A stretch of DNA of 64,000 bases from Streptomyces sp. NBC_01142 (GTDB lineage Bacteria; Actinomycetota; Actinomycetes; Streptomycetales; Streptomycetaceae). The stretch is from positions 2,356,001-2,420,000 of the forward strand of contig NZ_JAPEOR010000001.1 in NCBI RefSeq assembly GCF_026341125.1, in the 5' to 3' direction. Positions 8,631 through 16,697 of the stretch are shown here, piece by piece. The stretch's first letter is position 1, and each line of letters begins with the position of its first letter. The position numbers and the translations under genes are program-made. Under the pieces are notes generated by a model, which worked only from the letters and a program-made list of their open reading frames with translations, was not told the DNA's origin and ran no database searches.

Positions 8631-9148
8631 GTGTACGTGGTGCCGGCGCTCCTCGCGGGTGTCCGCACGGAAGAGGGACGGGCGCTTACCTGGGAGCACG
8701 TGCACGAGGCGGAACCGGACGAAGCGCGGCCCCACGTAGATGTATGGCCTTCAGTGCGCCTGCAGGGCGACACCAAGACGAGCAAGAGCCGTCGCTTGCT
8801 CGTCATGCCGCACCAGGCCGCATCGGTGTTGGAGACGCACAAGGCACGCCAGCAGCAGGAGGCAGGGGCGAACTGGGAAGAAGACGCGTTCGTCTTTCCG
8901 AGCGAGACCGGCGAGCGGCGCAGCTCGGTGCGGATGCTGCGGACGAGCTTCGTATCCCTCCTCTCGGATCACGGAATCCCCATCGAGGTCATCGCCCCGT
9001 CGTGGGCCACGGCGGCAGCAGCACCACCGAGCGTGTCTGTCGCAAGCAATTGCGTCCGGTGATCGCATCGGGTGCCGAAGCGATGGATGACATCGTCAAG
9101 ACGAGTGGCAGCGCGACAGCGCCAGGGGCGGACGGGAGTCCGCAGTAA
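8631..9148 (+). pseudogene. Tyrosine recombinase (integrase) relic, truncated and frameshifted
   Basis: Frame one encodes LLAGVRTEEGRALTWEHV, with the Arg of the recombinase catalytic set in TGLRxxEA-like context, then the DTKTSKSRRLLVMP strand (catalytic Lys region). Around nt 8995 the reading frame changes: the continuation VVGHGGSSTTERVCRKQLRPV is in another frame and is the expected HG / Tyr box region, with Cys where the catalytic Tyr would normally sit. The N-terminal arm-binding and core-binding domains are missing. It is the remains of a phage or integrative-element integrase. No att site or tRNA was found nearby. Confidence 0.75.
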
Positions 9149-9235
9149 CCGCCCAGTGGCTCCCCATCTGGCTCCCCACAGCCGCTGAGCGTCGCGCGTG
9201 GCGTCTGTGACCTGGACAAGGAGCCCTCCGGTGCC

Positions 9236-9252
9236 ATTACCTCGCACGTAAT
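9236..9252. promoter_or_regulatory. 17-bp dyad matching the one at 6262-6278
   Basis: ATTAC and GTAAT flank CTCGCAC. It matches the upstream copy at 14 of 17 positions, including the central CCTCGCA. It lies 115 bp before the membrane protein gene at 9367. Confidence 0.45.
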
Positions 9253-9366
9253 CGACGGGGCCGGGGCCGCCCGGCAGTCTTGCGGTACCGGAACTCGGGC
9301 GGCGCACTCCGTCCGAGCTCCGGGTCACCTGACCAGCCCATACGACCCTACGGAGGCTGATCCGTC

Positions 9367-9786
9367 ATGTCCGCCACCCTGCTCGCCGGTATTTCCCGCA
9401 CCACCGAGCCGCAGACGATGCTGCGCCGCTTCCTCGCTCTCGACGCCGCCGTCACCGGCGTCAACGGACTGGCGTACGTCGCGGCTTCCGGCCCGCTCGG
9501 GCGGCTCCTCGGAGTCGACTCGACCCTCCTCCTCGAACTGGGCGTCCTCCTCACCCTGTTCGGCGCCGGGGTCGGCTTTCTCGCCTCGCGCCGGCAGCCA
9601 CCCCAGCTGCCCGTGAAGTTCGTCGTCGACGCCAATCTGCTGTGGGCGGCCCTCAGCATCGCCGCCCTCGCACTCTGGTTCGACCCGACAGCCGCCGGCG
9701 CCGTATGGATCCCGCTGCAGGCGCTCACCGTCGCCGGCTTCGCCTGCCTTCAGTGGTCCGCGCTGCGCGCCGCCGCTACGGCGTGA
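9367..9786 (+). CDS. Small four-helix membrane protein
   Basis: 139 residues with four predicted hydrophobic helices (about 22-42, 50-72, 84-104 and 112-132) and short loops; the N-terminal 15 residues are polar. GGAGG lies ten bases before the ATG. The family is found in Streptomyces as an uncharacterised membrane protein. The gene is tail-to-tail with the XRE regulator, overlapping it by 11 bp. A dyad at 9236-9252 is shared with the promoter of the STAS-peroxiredoxin genes, suggesting common control. Confidence 0.7.
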   Translation: MSATLLAGISRTTEPQTMLRRFLALDAAVTGVNGLAYVAASGPLGRLLGVDSTLLLELGVLLTLFGAGVGFLASRRQPPQLPVKFVVDANLLWAALSIAALALWFDPTAAGAVWIPLQALTVAGFACLQWSALRAAATA

Positions 9787-10585
9787 GCGACTGAAGGTAC
9801 TTGACCGTCGCCGGGTCGGCCGGGAGCAACGTCTCGATGGCCAGCTCGGCGACCGTCACATCCATCGGGGTGTTGAAGGTGGAGATGGAGGACATGAAGG
9901 ACAGCACCCGGCCTTCGTGCTCGATCTGCAGCGGAAGCGCGAAGTAGGGGTACGGCTCCGGGCGCTCCCGGTCCGCAGGGTCGCTGCCGGTCTCCGGAAG
10001 GGGATAGGCGGCGACCTCGTCGTACAGCTCGCGCAGTGCCTCGGAGCGGGCCAGCGCGATCTGGCGCTCCATCTGGGCCAGCAGATGGCCGCGCCACTCC
10101 CGCAGATTGCGGATCCGGGGGGCGAGACCCTCGGGATGGAGAGTGATCCGCATGGCGTTGAGAGGCGGCGTCAGCAAGTGCTCCGGCAGCCCGTCCAGCA
10201 GCATCGCGATTCCGCGGTTCGCGGCGACCACGGTGTACGAACCGTCGACCACGAGCGCCGGATACGGCTCGTAACCCTGCAACAGCCGTTCCATGCCCTC
10301 GCGCAGGGCACCCATCGCCGGATCGTCGAGGGAGGTCTCGGCGTACCGGGGCGCGTATCCGGCCGCCAGCAGCAGGGCGTTGCGCTCCCGTACGGGAACC
10401 TCGAGGTGCTCCGCGAGCCGCAGGATCATCTCCTCGCTGGGGCGGGAGCGGCCCGTTTCGATGAAGCTGATGTGGCGGGCCGAGGAATCGGCGCGCAGGG
10501 CGAGCTCCAGCTGGCTGATGCGGCGCCGCTCGCGCCAGCCGCGCAGCAGTGGCCCTACTCCCGTGCCGGAGGCGACAGTTGTCAT
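9776..10585 (-). CDS. XRE-family regulator with MmyB-like ligand-binding domain
   Basis: 269 residues from ATG at 10585 (MTTVASG). Residues about 15-70 are a lambda-repressor-type HTH (RISQLELALRADSSARHISFIETGRSRPS). Residues about 95-260 are the MmyB-like ligand-binding domain: YPALVVDGSYTVVAANRG, LHPEGLAPRIRN, YFALPLQIEHEGRVLSFMSSISTFNTP, the usual closing motif. Such regulators often control neighbouring dehydrogenase or reductase genes, apparently by binding a fatty acid-like ligand. Here the neighbour is a convergent membrane protein, so the target is unclear. Confidence 0.88.
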   Translation of the reverse strand: MTTVASGTGVGPLLRGWRERRRISQLELALRADSSARHISFIETGRSRPSEEMILRLAEHLEVPVRERNALLLAAGYAPRYAETSLDDPAMGALREGMERLLQGYEPYPALVVDGSYTVVAANRGIAMLLDGLPEHLLTPPLNAMRITLHPEGLAPRIRNLREWRGHLLAQMERQIALARSEALRELYDEVAAYPLPETGSDPADRERPEPYPYFALPLQIEHEGRVLSFMSSISTFNTPMDVTVAELAIETLLPADPATVKYLQSLTP

Positions 10586-10771
10586 ACCCAGACCGTAATA
10601 CGGCACGTCGGAAGCGGCGAAGCCGTCATGTCGAACTACTGCTGGGCCATCTGGCGGGTACGGCGCGGTGGCGGGACGCGCGTCGCGGTGGGGCGAGCCC
10701 GGAGGGACGGCTTGCGGGTGGGCGAGGCGAACTCCGCAGTGGCCGCGGTGGCCCGAGTCCCCAAGACTCGA

Positions 10772-12268
10772 ATGGTGAACACCAGATCGTCACGCTCCGT
10801 AACCCCCGCAGTCCCGGACCCGGACGCCTCACGCGTACAAGGGAAGCCCCCGGAGCACTGCGTCCAGGCCCCCTGGCCGGCCGAGACCGAGGACCAGCGC
10901 CTCGAGTCCCTCGGCCGCCGCACCGGCGCGCGCTCCGACAGAACGGGGACGCCGCCGCCCGCGCATGTACGGCAGGCGCGTTCACCCGGGCGGGCGAGCG
11001 GGCTGCGGTCGTATCCGGAGGGCTGGGGGGATGTGTGGAAGGCGGCCGGGCGCGGTGGTCCGTGGGGGACGGTTCACCATGTGCTGACTGTCGGCGGGAG
11101 ACTTCCGGCCGTGGCCGTGGGGGCAGTCGCCCTGACGGTGGCGGGGGCCGCGGTCGCGGCGGGCGTGATGCTGAGTACCGGGGACGTATCTGCGCCGGAG
11201 AAGCGGGTGGCGAAGGTCGACGGGGCCCGACCGGAGGGACCGCCGGTGGCGCCCCTACCGGCGCGGCGGACCTCCGCTGTGGGGGAGAAGAAGGGGGAGG
11301 GGAAGAAGGCGGAGGTACAGGCGCCGGCGGGGCCGGGGGAGCCGGTTGAGCCGGAGGAGGAGCCGGTTCCCGCCGCCCTGCCACTCGATGCGGTGGACCC
11401 GGAGGTGGCGGAGATACCGGAGGTGCCGGATGACGTCGTAGCCCCGGACGAGTCGACGACGGACGAGCCGGTGGCCAAGGAGGAGCCCGTGGAGCCGGCA
11501 ATCCCGGAGGAGCCCGTGGCGGCGGCGAGTCCCGATGAGCCCGTGGAGCCGGAGGAGCCCGTAACGGCGGCGGAGCCGAACGTGCCGGTCGAACCGACGG
11601 ATCCCGCTGAGTCCACCCTCCCCGCGGAGCCGACGCCGACGCCGGTTGCGTCGGCGCCTGCTGAGTCCGCCGCGCCGGTCGAACCAGCCGAACCAGCCGA
11701 ACCAGCCGTTCCTCTCGAGCCGATGTCCGCCGAGCCCTCGGTCCCGGTGTCGCCGAGTGCGTTGGTCGACCCGTCGGCTTCCTCACCCGCGCCGGTCGAG
11801 CCGATCGCGTCGACAAAGCCTTCCGCGTCCGCGGAACCTCCTGGGTTGGCGAAGCCTTCCGCGTCCGCGGAACCTCCCGTGTCTGCAAAGCCTTCCGCGT
11901 CCGCAGAACCTCCCGTGTCTGCAAAGCCCTCCGCGTCCGCAGAACATCCCGGGTCGGCGGAGCCTTCCGTGTCTGCGAAGCCCCCGGCGTTGGCAAGGCC
12001 TTCTGCGTCCGCAGAGCCGCCCGCCTCTGCGACGTCCTCCGCGTCCGCGGAACCTCCTGGGTCCGCAGAGCCGCCCGTGTCTGCGAAGCCTTCCGTGTCT
12101 GCGAAGCCGCCCGTGTCCGTGAAGCCCTCCGCCTCCGTGAAGCCGCCCGCCTCTGCGACGTCCTCCGCGTTGGCGAAACCCTCGCCCACCGTCCCTGTGA
12201 AGGCGAGCACCGATCCCGGGCGCGCCTGCGTATGGATCGGGCCCGTTCAGATCTGCGGGCGGAGGTGA
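10772..12268 (+). CDS. Membrane-anchored Pro/Ser/Glu-rich repeat protein
   Basis: A cytoplasmic N-terminus (RLESLGRRTGARSDRTG) and one transmembrane helix (AVAVGAVALTVAGAAVAAGVM) lead to an extracytoplasmic region of about 350 residues made of low-complexity repeats: first EPVEPEE/DEPV units, then about a dozen SAKPSASAEPP-like units, ending in a short Cys-containing tail (ACVWIGPVQICGRR). The extended acidic stalk followed by a Ser/Pro stalk would span the cell wall. Start uncertain: the frame is open from 10628, and GTG at 11033 has GGAGGG ten bases upstream; strict GC3 codon use from about 10890 argues for an upstream start. Function unknown. Confidence 0.6.
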   Translation: MVNTRSSRSVTPAVPDPDASRVQGKPPEHCVQAPWPAETEDQRLESLGRRTGARSDRTGTPPPAHVRQARSPGRASGLRSYPEGWGDVWKAAGRGGPWGTVHHVLTVGGRLPAVAVGAVALTVAGAAVAAGVMLSTGDVSAPEKRVAKVDGARPEGPPVAPLPARRTSAVGEKKGEGKKAEVQAPAGPGEPVEPEEEPVPAALPLDAVDPEVAEIPEVPDDVVAPDESTTDEPVAKEEPVEPAIPEEPVAAASPDEPVEPEEPVTAAEPNVPVEPTDPAESTLPAEPTPTPVASAPAESAAPVEPAEPAEPAVPLEPMSAEPSVPVSPSALVDPSASSPAPVEPIASTKPSASAEPPGLAKPSASAEPPVSAKPSASAEPPVSAKPSASAEHPGSAEPSVSAKPPALARPSASAEPPASATSSASAEPPGSAEPPVSAKPSVSAKPPVSVKPSASVKPPASATSSALAKPSPTVPVKASTDPGRACVWIGPVQICGRR

Positions 12269-12271
12269 GAA

Positions 12272-12303
12272 GCCCCGGCCGGACGGGGGTTTCCGACCGG
12301 GGC
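12272..12303 (+). terminator. GC-rich hairpin terminator
   Basis: GCCCCGGCCGG pairs with CCGACCGGGGC (one mismatch in 11) around a 10-base loop, starting four bases after the stop codon of the repeat protein. Confidence 0.6.
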
Positions 12304-12531
12304 AGCCAAGGCGTGGGCGTGCATGGCGGTCGCCTCTCGGCGAATCGCTCCACAGGGCTTCAGCCGAACGATCTTCCCTGCGGGCGCATGGTGAGGCCCG
12401 GGGGCACAGTCCCCGCCACACCCACGTGTGGATGAACGGTAAACCATTGCCGGACGTTCCCCTTGCTCTCCGGGCTTCGCTGTGACGTGCGTTACGTCCC
12501 CCGTCCCCCGCCCCCGTCCGCGGTCTACGGC

Positions 12532-13593
12532 TTACTGGCCACCGCCCCGCGGGACCACCGTCGCCAGCACCGACGGCAGCGGGTACCAGTCCGCCGAGAC
12601 CACATTGGCGTGGCGGCCCGCCAGCAGGCCGACGCGCTCGCGCGCCGCTGACTCCGTCGGGTTGGTGCCGTCGATCGCGGGGGCCACGTTGTGCGCGCTC
12701 GTCATGACGACGAAGTAGCGGTTCCGGTCGTACCAGGCGGTGTCGATGGAGCCGCCCGTGTAGGCGCCCGCGTCCCCGTCGAAGAGGACGAACCAGGGGC
12801 GGATGGTGGCGTCGGCATACCGGGTGCGCGGGTCGCCGGAGGCCGCGCCGTGGACGGCGGGGAACGCGGCCGCCTCACCCAGTCGGCCCGCTGCCTTGAG
12901 GTCGCGCAGATAGGTGGCGTACTCCCGGTCGGTCCACAGTGTGTCCGCCGGATTGCCCTCCTCGAGTGTCCCCGGGATCAGCTCGATCACGAACTTGCCC
13001 GCGAGCGCCGAGCGGGCGGGCCAGCCGTCCGTCCGTACGGCCGTGTCGAGATCGGGGTGTCCGCCGGCCAGATCGGCCGGGCGGAACAGGGCGTTGCCGA
13101 GACGGGCGGAGAGCAGCGCGTCGAGGGCGGCGGGACCGCGGCCGTTCTTGCCCTGGAAGCCGTCCTTGAGCTCGATCTTGATCAGGATCGGCCGGTGGCC
13201 GGGATGGGCGTCGTGCCAGGCCTTCATGTCCGCGAGGCAGCCGCCGAGGTCCTGGTTCCGGGACTTGGTGCGCAGTTCGGCGGGGCCGGCCGCGTTCTCG
13301 CAATTGTTGTTGTTGCCTATGGGGTTGCTGTGCGAGACCCGCCAGGATCTGCCGAACACATTGGTCCAGACGTCGATCTCGAGCATGCCCGCGCCGGAGT
13401 CGAGCGCGTCCGCGAAGTACCGGTACTTCGTTTTCTCGTAGGCGTTGTGGACACCGACCCCGGTGGTGGAGGAGTAGGGCAGCTGCCCCGGGTCCGCCGA
13501 CCGGGGCGCGGACGCCTCCGCCGGGGCGAGTGCGACGGCGAGCAGCCCGGCCGTGACTGTTGTGGTCACGGCCGCGCGCGAGAGCTTCCCCAT
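12532..13593 (-). CDS. Secreted phosphatidylinositol-specific phospholipase C
   Basis: 353 residues. A signal peptide (MGKLSRAAVTTTVTAGLLAV, cleavage near AEASA) sends it out of the cell. The PI-PLC X-type barrel follows, with the two catalytic His in TGVGVHNAYEK and WRVSHSNP, and acidic residues in GMLEIDVW that in calcium-dependent Streptomyces PI-PLC bind the metal. It cleaves the glycerophosphate bond of phosphatidylinositol. The length is normal. It lies 85 bp downstream of the PH-domain operon on the same strand, so readthrough is possible, but it probably has its own promoter. Confidence 0.85.
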   Translation of the reverse strand: MGKLSRAAVTTTVTAGLLAVALAPAEASAPRSADPGQLPYSSTTGVGVHNAYEKTKYRYFADALDSGAGMLEIDVWTNVFGRSWRVSHSNPIGNNNNCENAAGPAELRTKSRNQDLGGCLADMKAWHDAHPGHRPILIKIELKDGFQGKNGRGPAALDALLSARLGNALFRPADLAGGHPDLDTAVRTDGWPARSALAGKFVIELIPGTLEEGNPADTLWTDREYATYLRDLKAAGRLGEAAAFPAVHGAASGDPRTRYADATIRPWFVLFDGDAGAYTGGSIDTAWYDRNRYFVVMTSAHNVAPAIDGTNPTESAARERVGLLAGRHANVVSADWYPLPSVLATVVPRGGGQ

Positions 13594-13678
13594 GGTTCCC
13601 CTGTCTTTGCTTCGGATCGAACAAGTCGAGCGAAGGGTAGGGGAGTTGAGTGAACCGTGGGGAGACGGGACTCGGCCG

Positions 13679-15235
13679 TTACGAATGCGCCAGATGTGGT
13701 GTGTGGGGCTGAGGGTCGTCCAGGAACTCCTCCAGGATTCCCGGCGCCGACGCGGCGGCGAAGCCGACGGCCCCGTCGTCCGCCATGTCCCTTATGTGAT
13801 AGCCGTGTTCGCCCGCTGCCACCGCCGCGGTGACCGTGACCAGCCCGGCCCGCCGGGCGAAGGGTGAGCTCGAGAACGTCCAGGCCGCGATCGCGTCACG
13901 CTCCAGGGCGAGTGTGTCGCGGCTGAACGTACCCGCCCGGACGAGGAGATGGCAGCCGTGCAGTGCATGGCCGAGACTGCGGTACGCATCCCGGGCCGAC
14001 AGCCACACCACCGGAGTCGCCGCCGACGCGAAGATCCATGCGCAGTGCAGCAGGACGGGTGTCAGCAGCATTCCGAGGACGAGCAGTGCGACCGTCGTCG
14101 GCAGGACGAGGAACAGCAGGCCGCGCATCAGTCGGCGGCGCAGAGCCGCTCGCGGATGCGGGGTCAACTCCACGTTCGCAAAGGGATGCTGGGCCATGCG
14201 GAGCGCGCCGGCGGTGACGCGCAGGGCCTCTTCGCGCGGCGCCGGCGGGAGCAGGGCGCTGCGGCTGCGGGTCTCTTCGCTGTTCCCGAGCCCGCCCGCG
14301 ACTGCCGCCGCACTCGCCCCGCCGGCAGCCCGCAGCAGCAGCGGCTCACGGAGCAGCACCCCGCGCAGTCGGGCCCGTTCGATGGTGACCGAGCGGGTGG
14401 TCAGCAATCCGCGGCGTACGGTCAGCGTGCGCGCGTCGGTCCATGCGGCGCTGAAGCCCCACCAGTTCTCGACGTAGAGCGCGAGGGCGCCGATCGAGCC
14501 GAGGATGATCACGGCGAGCAGGGCCGCCGGGACTGTCAGCCACAGCATGCTGCTGCCGAACTCGCGGAACGCGTCCTGGACGAAGCCCACCCGCCACAGC
14601 TCGATGCCCATGGCGTCGAAGACTCGGTAGACGGAGCCCGCGGCGATGCCCACGCCGCCGAACACCCAGAAGGTCAACGGTGCGTAGCGCAGCCAGCGCC
14701 AGTCGATCCGGGCGATGACCGGCTCGTCGGCCGGAGCGAGGGTGTCGGCGCGCGCGAGCAGCGCGGTGCGCAGCCGGTGCGCGTCGCGGACCGTCAGCGC
14801 GTTGAGCGCGATCTCGCCGCGGCCGTCACCCGAGGTGGTGGTGCCCGCCCGGACGATGGTGAGGCCGAGCAGCCGGTGGAGCGGCGTGGCGGTCAGATCG
14901 ACGCTGCGGACGCGGTGGAGCGGCACGGTACGCAGGCGCCGGTTCAGCACACCGCTGCGTAGCGCGAAGGAGTCGGCGGTGAGCCGGTATTGCGTACGGG
15001 ACCAGCGGATCAGGCCGAACGCGGTGACGGCGGCGAACGAGACGGCGAGGGCGGCGAGCGTGATCAGGGCGCTCGCCGGGATACGGCCGCCGGTGGCGAG
15101 CGCGGTGAGGGCGAGCGAGCCGAGCGGCGGGGCCAGCCAGCCGCAGTGCACCAGCAGAGTGCGTACGTCGGGCCGGCGCCAGGCGCTGGTGATGGTGGTG
15201 TCGGTGTCGGCCGAGGTGCCGGTGAGCGCGGTCAT
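13679..15235 (-). CDS. PH-domain membrane protein (YdbT-like)
   Basis: 518 residues with tandem bacterial PH (DUF304-type) domains between paired transmembrane helices. The first PH unit follows two helices (about 25-70) and contains QYRLTADSFALRSGVLNRRLRTVPL and HRVRSVDLTATPLHRLLGL, the family signature; a second unit (WTDARTLTVRRGLLTTRSVTIERARL) and a third partial one follow further helices. The start ATG overlaps the stop of the upstream PH gene (ATGA), an operon arrangement like ydbS-ydbT of Bacillus. In that organism the pair helps resist antimicrobial peptides; the role here is inferred only by similarity. Confidence 0.85.
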   Translation of the reverse strand: MTALTGTSADTDTTITSAWRRPDVRTLLVHCGWLAPPLGSLALTALATGGRIPASALITLAALAVSFAAVTAFGLIRWSRTQYRLTADSFALRSGVLNRRLRTVPLHRVRSVDLTATPLHRLLGLTIVRAGTTTSGDGRGEIALNALTVRDAHRLRTALLARADTLAPADEPVIARIDWRWLRYAPLTFWVFGGVGIAAGSVYRVFDAMGIELWRVGFVQDAFREFGSSMLWLTVPAALLAVIILGSIGALALYVENWWGFSAAWTDARTLTVRRGLLTTRSVTIERARLRGVLLREPLLLRAAGGASAAAVAGGLGNSEETRSRSALLPPAPREEALRVTAGALRMAQHPFANVELTPHPRAALRRRLMRGLLFLVLPTTVALLVLGMLLTPVLLHCAWIFASAATPVVWLSARDAYRSLGHALHGCHLLVRAGTFSRDTLALERDAIAAWTFSSSPFARRAGLVTVTAAVAAGEHGYHIRDMADDGAVGFAAASAPGILEEFLDDPQPHTPHLAHS

Positions 15236-15750
15236 GCGGCGTCCCCGGGCACGGCCTGCGCGGCCTCGCCGATACGCCGGGAAAGCTCCTCGGCGTCGGC
15301 GTCGGACAGCCCCGCGATCTTGATGTTGCCCGCGGTGGAAGCGGTGGTGACGATGAGCGTCGCGAGCCCGTACCGCCGCTGGACAGGGCCGCGCACCGTG
15401 TCCACGGTCTGCACCCGGGACAGCGGGGCGATCCTGCGCTTCTGCCACAGCCAGCCGCCCGACGCGTAGACGGAGTGGGTGCCGAGTTCCCAGGCGTGCA
15501 CCGCGTACCGGCCGCGCGGCATGAGGGCCGCATAGCCGAGCGCCGGCACGACGAGCGTGACCAGGAGCAGGGGCGCGAGCCAGGGGAGCGCGCCGGGGAA
15601 GAACAGGGCGGAGAGCAGGGCGAGCGTGAGGGCGGTCAGCAGCATCGGGCCGCTCACCGACACCAGCGCCTGGGCGGTCCACCACTGGCGGGCGCGGGGG
15701 TCCACGCGGTGGCGGGGCGGCCGCAGGCGCGGAGCGGCGTGCAGGGGCAT
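15232..15750 (-). CDS. PH-domain membrane protein (YdbS-like)
   Basis: 172 residues from ATG at 15750. Two adjacent hydrophobic helices (about 30-75) precede one PH domain: YAVHAWELGTHSVYASGGWL, KRRIAPLSRVQTVDTVRGPVQRRYGLATL, then a helix-forming EELSRRIGEAAQ. This is the typical single-unit partner of the longer PH protein downstream, with which it overlaps by four bases. The ribosome site is weak; an in-frame TTG lies nine codons upstream. A TetR gene is divergent and a perfect palindrome sits between the two, so the operon is probably TetR-controlled. Confidence 0.82.
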   Translation of the reverse strand: MPLHAAPRLRPPRHRVDPRARQWWTAQALVSVSGPMLLTALTLALLSALFFPGALPWLAPLLLVTLVVPALGYAALMPRGRYAVHAWELGTHSVYASGGWLWQKRRIAPLSRVQTVDTVRGPVQRRYGLATLIVTTASTAGNIKIAGLSDADAEELSRRIGEAAQAVPGDAA

Positions 15751-15805
15751 AGGGGGGACACCGCTTTCCAAGTCAACTGTATTGGGCAGCGATACGCTAC
15801 AACGG

Positions 15806-15820
15806 TACAAGTGACTTGTA
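15806..15820. promoter_or_regulatory. Perfect 15-bp palindrome between PH operon and TetR
   Basis: TACAAGT and ACTTGTA are perfect arms around one G. It lies 23 bp before the tetR GTG and 56 bp before the PH operon start, the expected place for a TetR operator controlling both directions. Confidence 0.6.
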
Positions 15821-15842
15821 AAAGCAGGAGGTGAGGTCGCCG

Positions 15843-16454
15843 GTGCCGAAGAAGGTGGACCATGAGGCCAGACGTCTGGAGATCTCCGAGGCGCTCTGGC
15901 GTATCGCGTCTACGCGGGGGCTCGACGGCGTGAGTCTGCGTGATGTCGCCGCCGAGGCGGACATCTCGCTGGGCAGACTGCAGCACTACTTCCGTACCAA
16001 GGACGAGATGCTGCTCTTCGCCCTGCGGCACATCAACACGCTTGCCGAGCGGCGGATCCGCGAACGCATCGAAGCGGCCGTCGTGGAACTGTCCGAGGAG
16101 CCGCCGCCCCGGACCGTGCTGCGCCTGTGCCTGATGGGGATGCTGCCCCTCGACGAGAAGAGCCGGGTGGGCAATCTTGTGGGGGCGGCGTACTTCGCGC
16201 GGGCGGTGCACGACGAGCGGCTGCGCGCGGAGGCGCGGGAGGGGATGCCCAAACTGGCAGAGTTCTTCGCGGGGCTGCTGCGCAGGGCGGTCGAACGTGG
16301 CGAGGTGGGGGCGGACAAGGACCCGTACGACGAGGCGATGCTGCTGATCAGCCTGGTGGACGGGCTGACGGCGTACACGCTGCTGGACGTGCACACGCCG
16401 GAGGTGGCATTGCGACTGCTGGACCTGCACATGGCCAGGCTGTTCGGGGAGTAG
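15843..16454 (+). CDS. TetR-family transcriptional regulator
   Basis: 203 residues. The HTH (residues about 8-52) reads ISEALWRIASTRGLDGVSLRDVAAEADISLGRLQHYF with the standard HYF close of TetR proteins; the C-terminal all-helical domain ends VDGLTAYTLLDVHTPEVALRLLDLH. GTG at 15843 was chosen because AGGAGG at 15826-15831 is 11 bases upstream; the earlier in-frame GTG at 15831 overlaps that site. It is divergent from the PH-domain operon with a palindrome between, so it probably represses that operon and itself. Confidence 0.88.
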   Translation: MPKKVDHEARRLEISEALWRIASTRGLDGVSLRDVAAEADISLGRLQHYFRTKDEMLLFALRHINTLAERRIRERIEAAVVELSEEPPPRTVLRLCLMGMLPLDEKSRVGNLVGAAYFARAVHDERLRAEAREGMPKLAEFFAGLLRRAVERGEVGADKDPYDEAMLLISLVDGLTAYTLLDVHTPEVALRLLDLHMARLFGE

Positions 16455-16487
16455 GGGTTGATCCCCCACCCCACCCCTACTCCCCGA
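16444..16487 (+). terminator. 15-bp perfect stem-loop spanning the TetR stop codon
   Basis: TCGGGGAGTAGGGGT pairs perfectly with the matching sequence at 16473-16487 around a 14-base loop. The stop codon TAG (16452-16454) is inside the 5' arm. No U tract follows. Confidence 0.65.
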
Positions 16488-16697
16488 CCCGAAACTCCAG
16501 GGGGCGGCGGCCGCCGTTCGACTGCACGGCACGCACCATGGATGCGCGGAGCGCGTGGGTTTCGGTGCACCAACTGGTCAGCCCGGCCTCGCGCGCAGGT
16601 TGCTGAGCCCGTGCTGCCCCGCCGGGTAACGGTGCGGGGCGGCATACAGGGCGACACAACCCTGCGGAGCAGGCCGGGCCGGGCCGGCACCGGAGGA

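Noticed and set aside
8990..9360. Attachment site or tRNA next to the integrase relic
   Set aside because: No cloverleaf or tRNA 3' end sequence could be found on either strand.
10754..10770. CGAGTC-CCCAA-GACTCG hairpin as a terminator or operator
   Set aside because: Six-bp arms in the uncertain 5' part of an open frame; nothing links it to a promoter or gene end.
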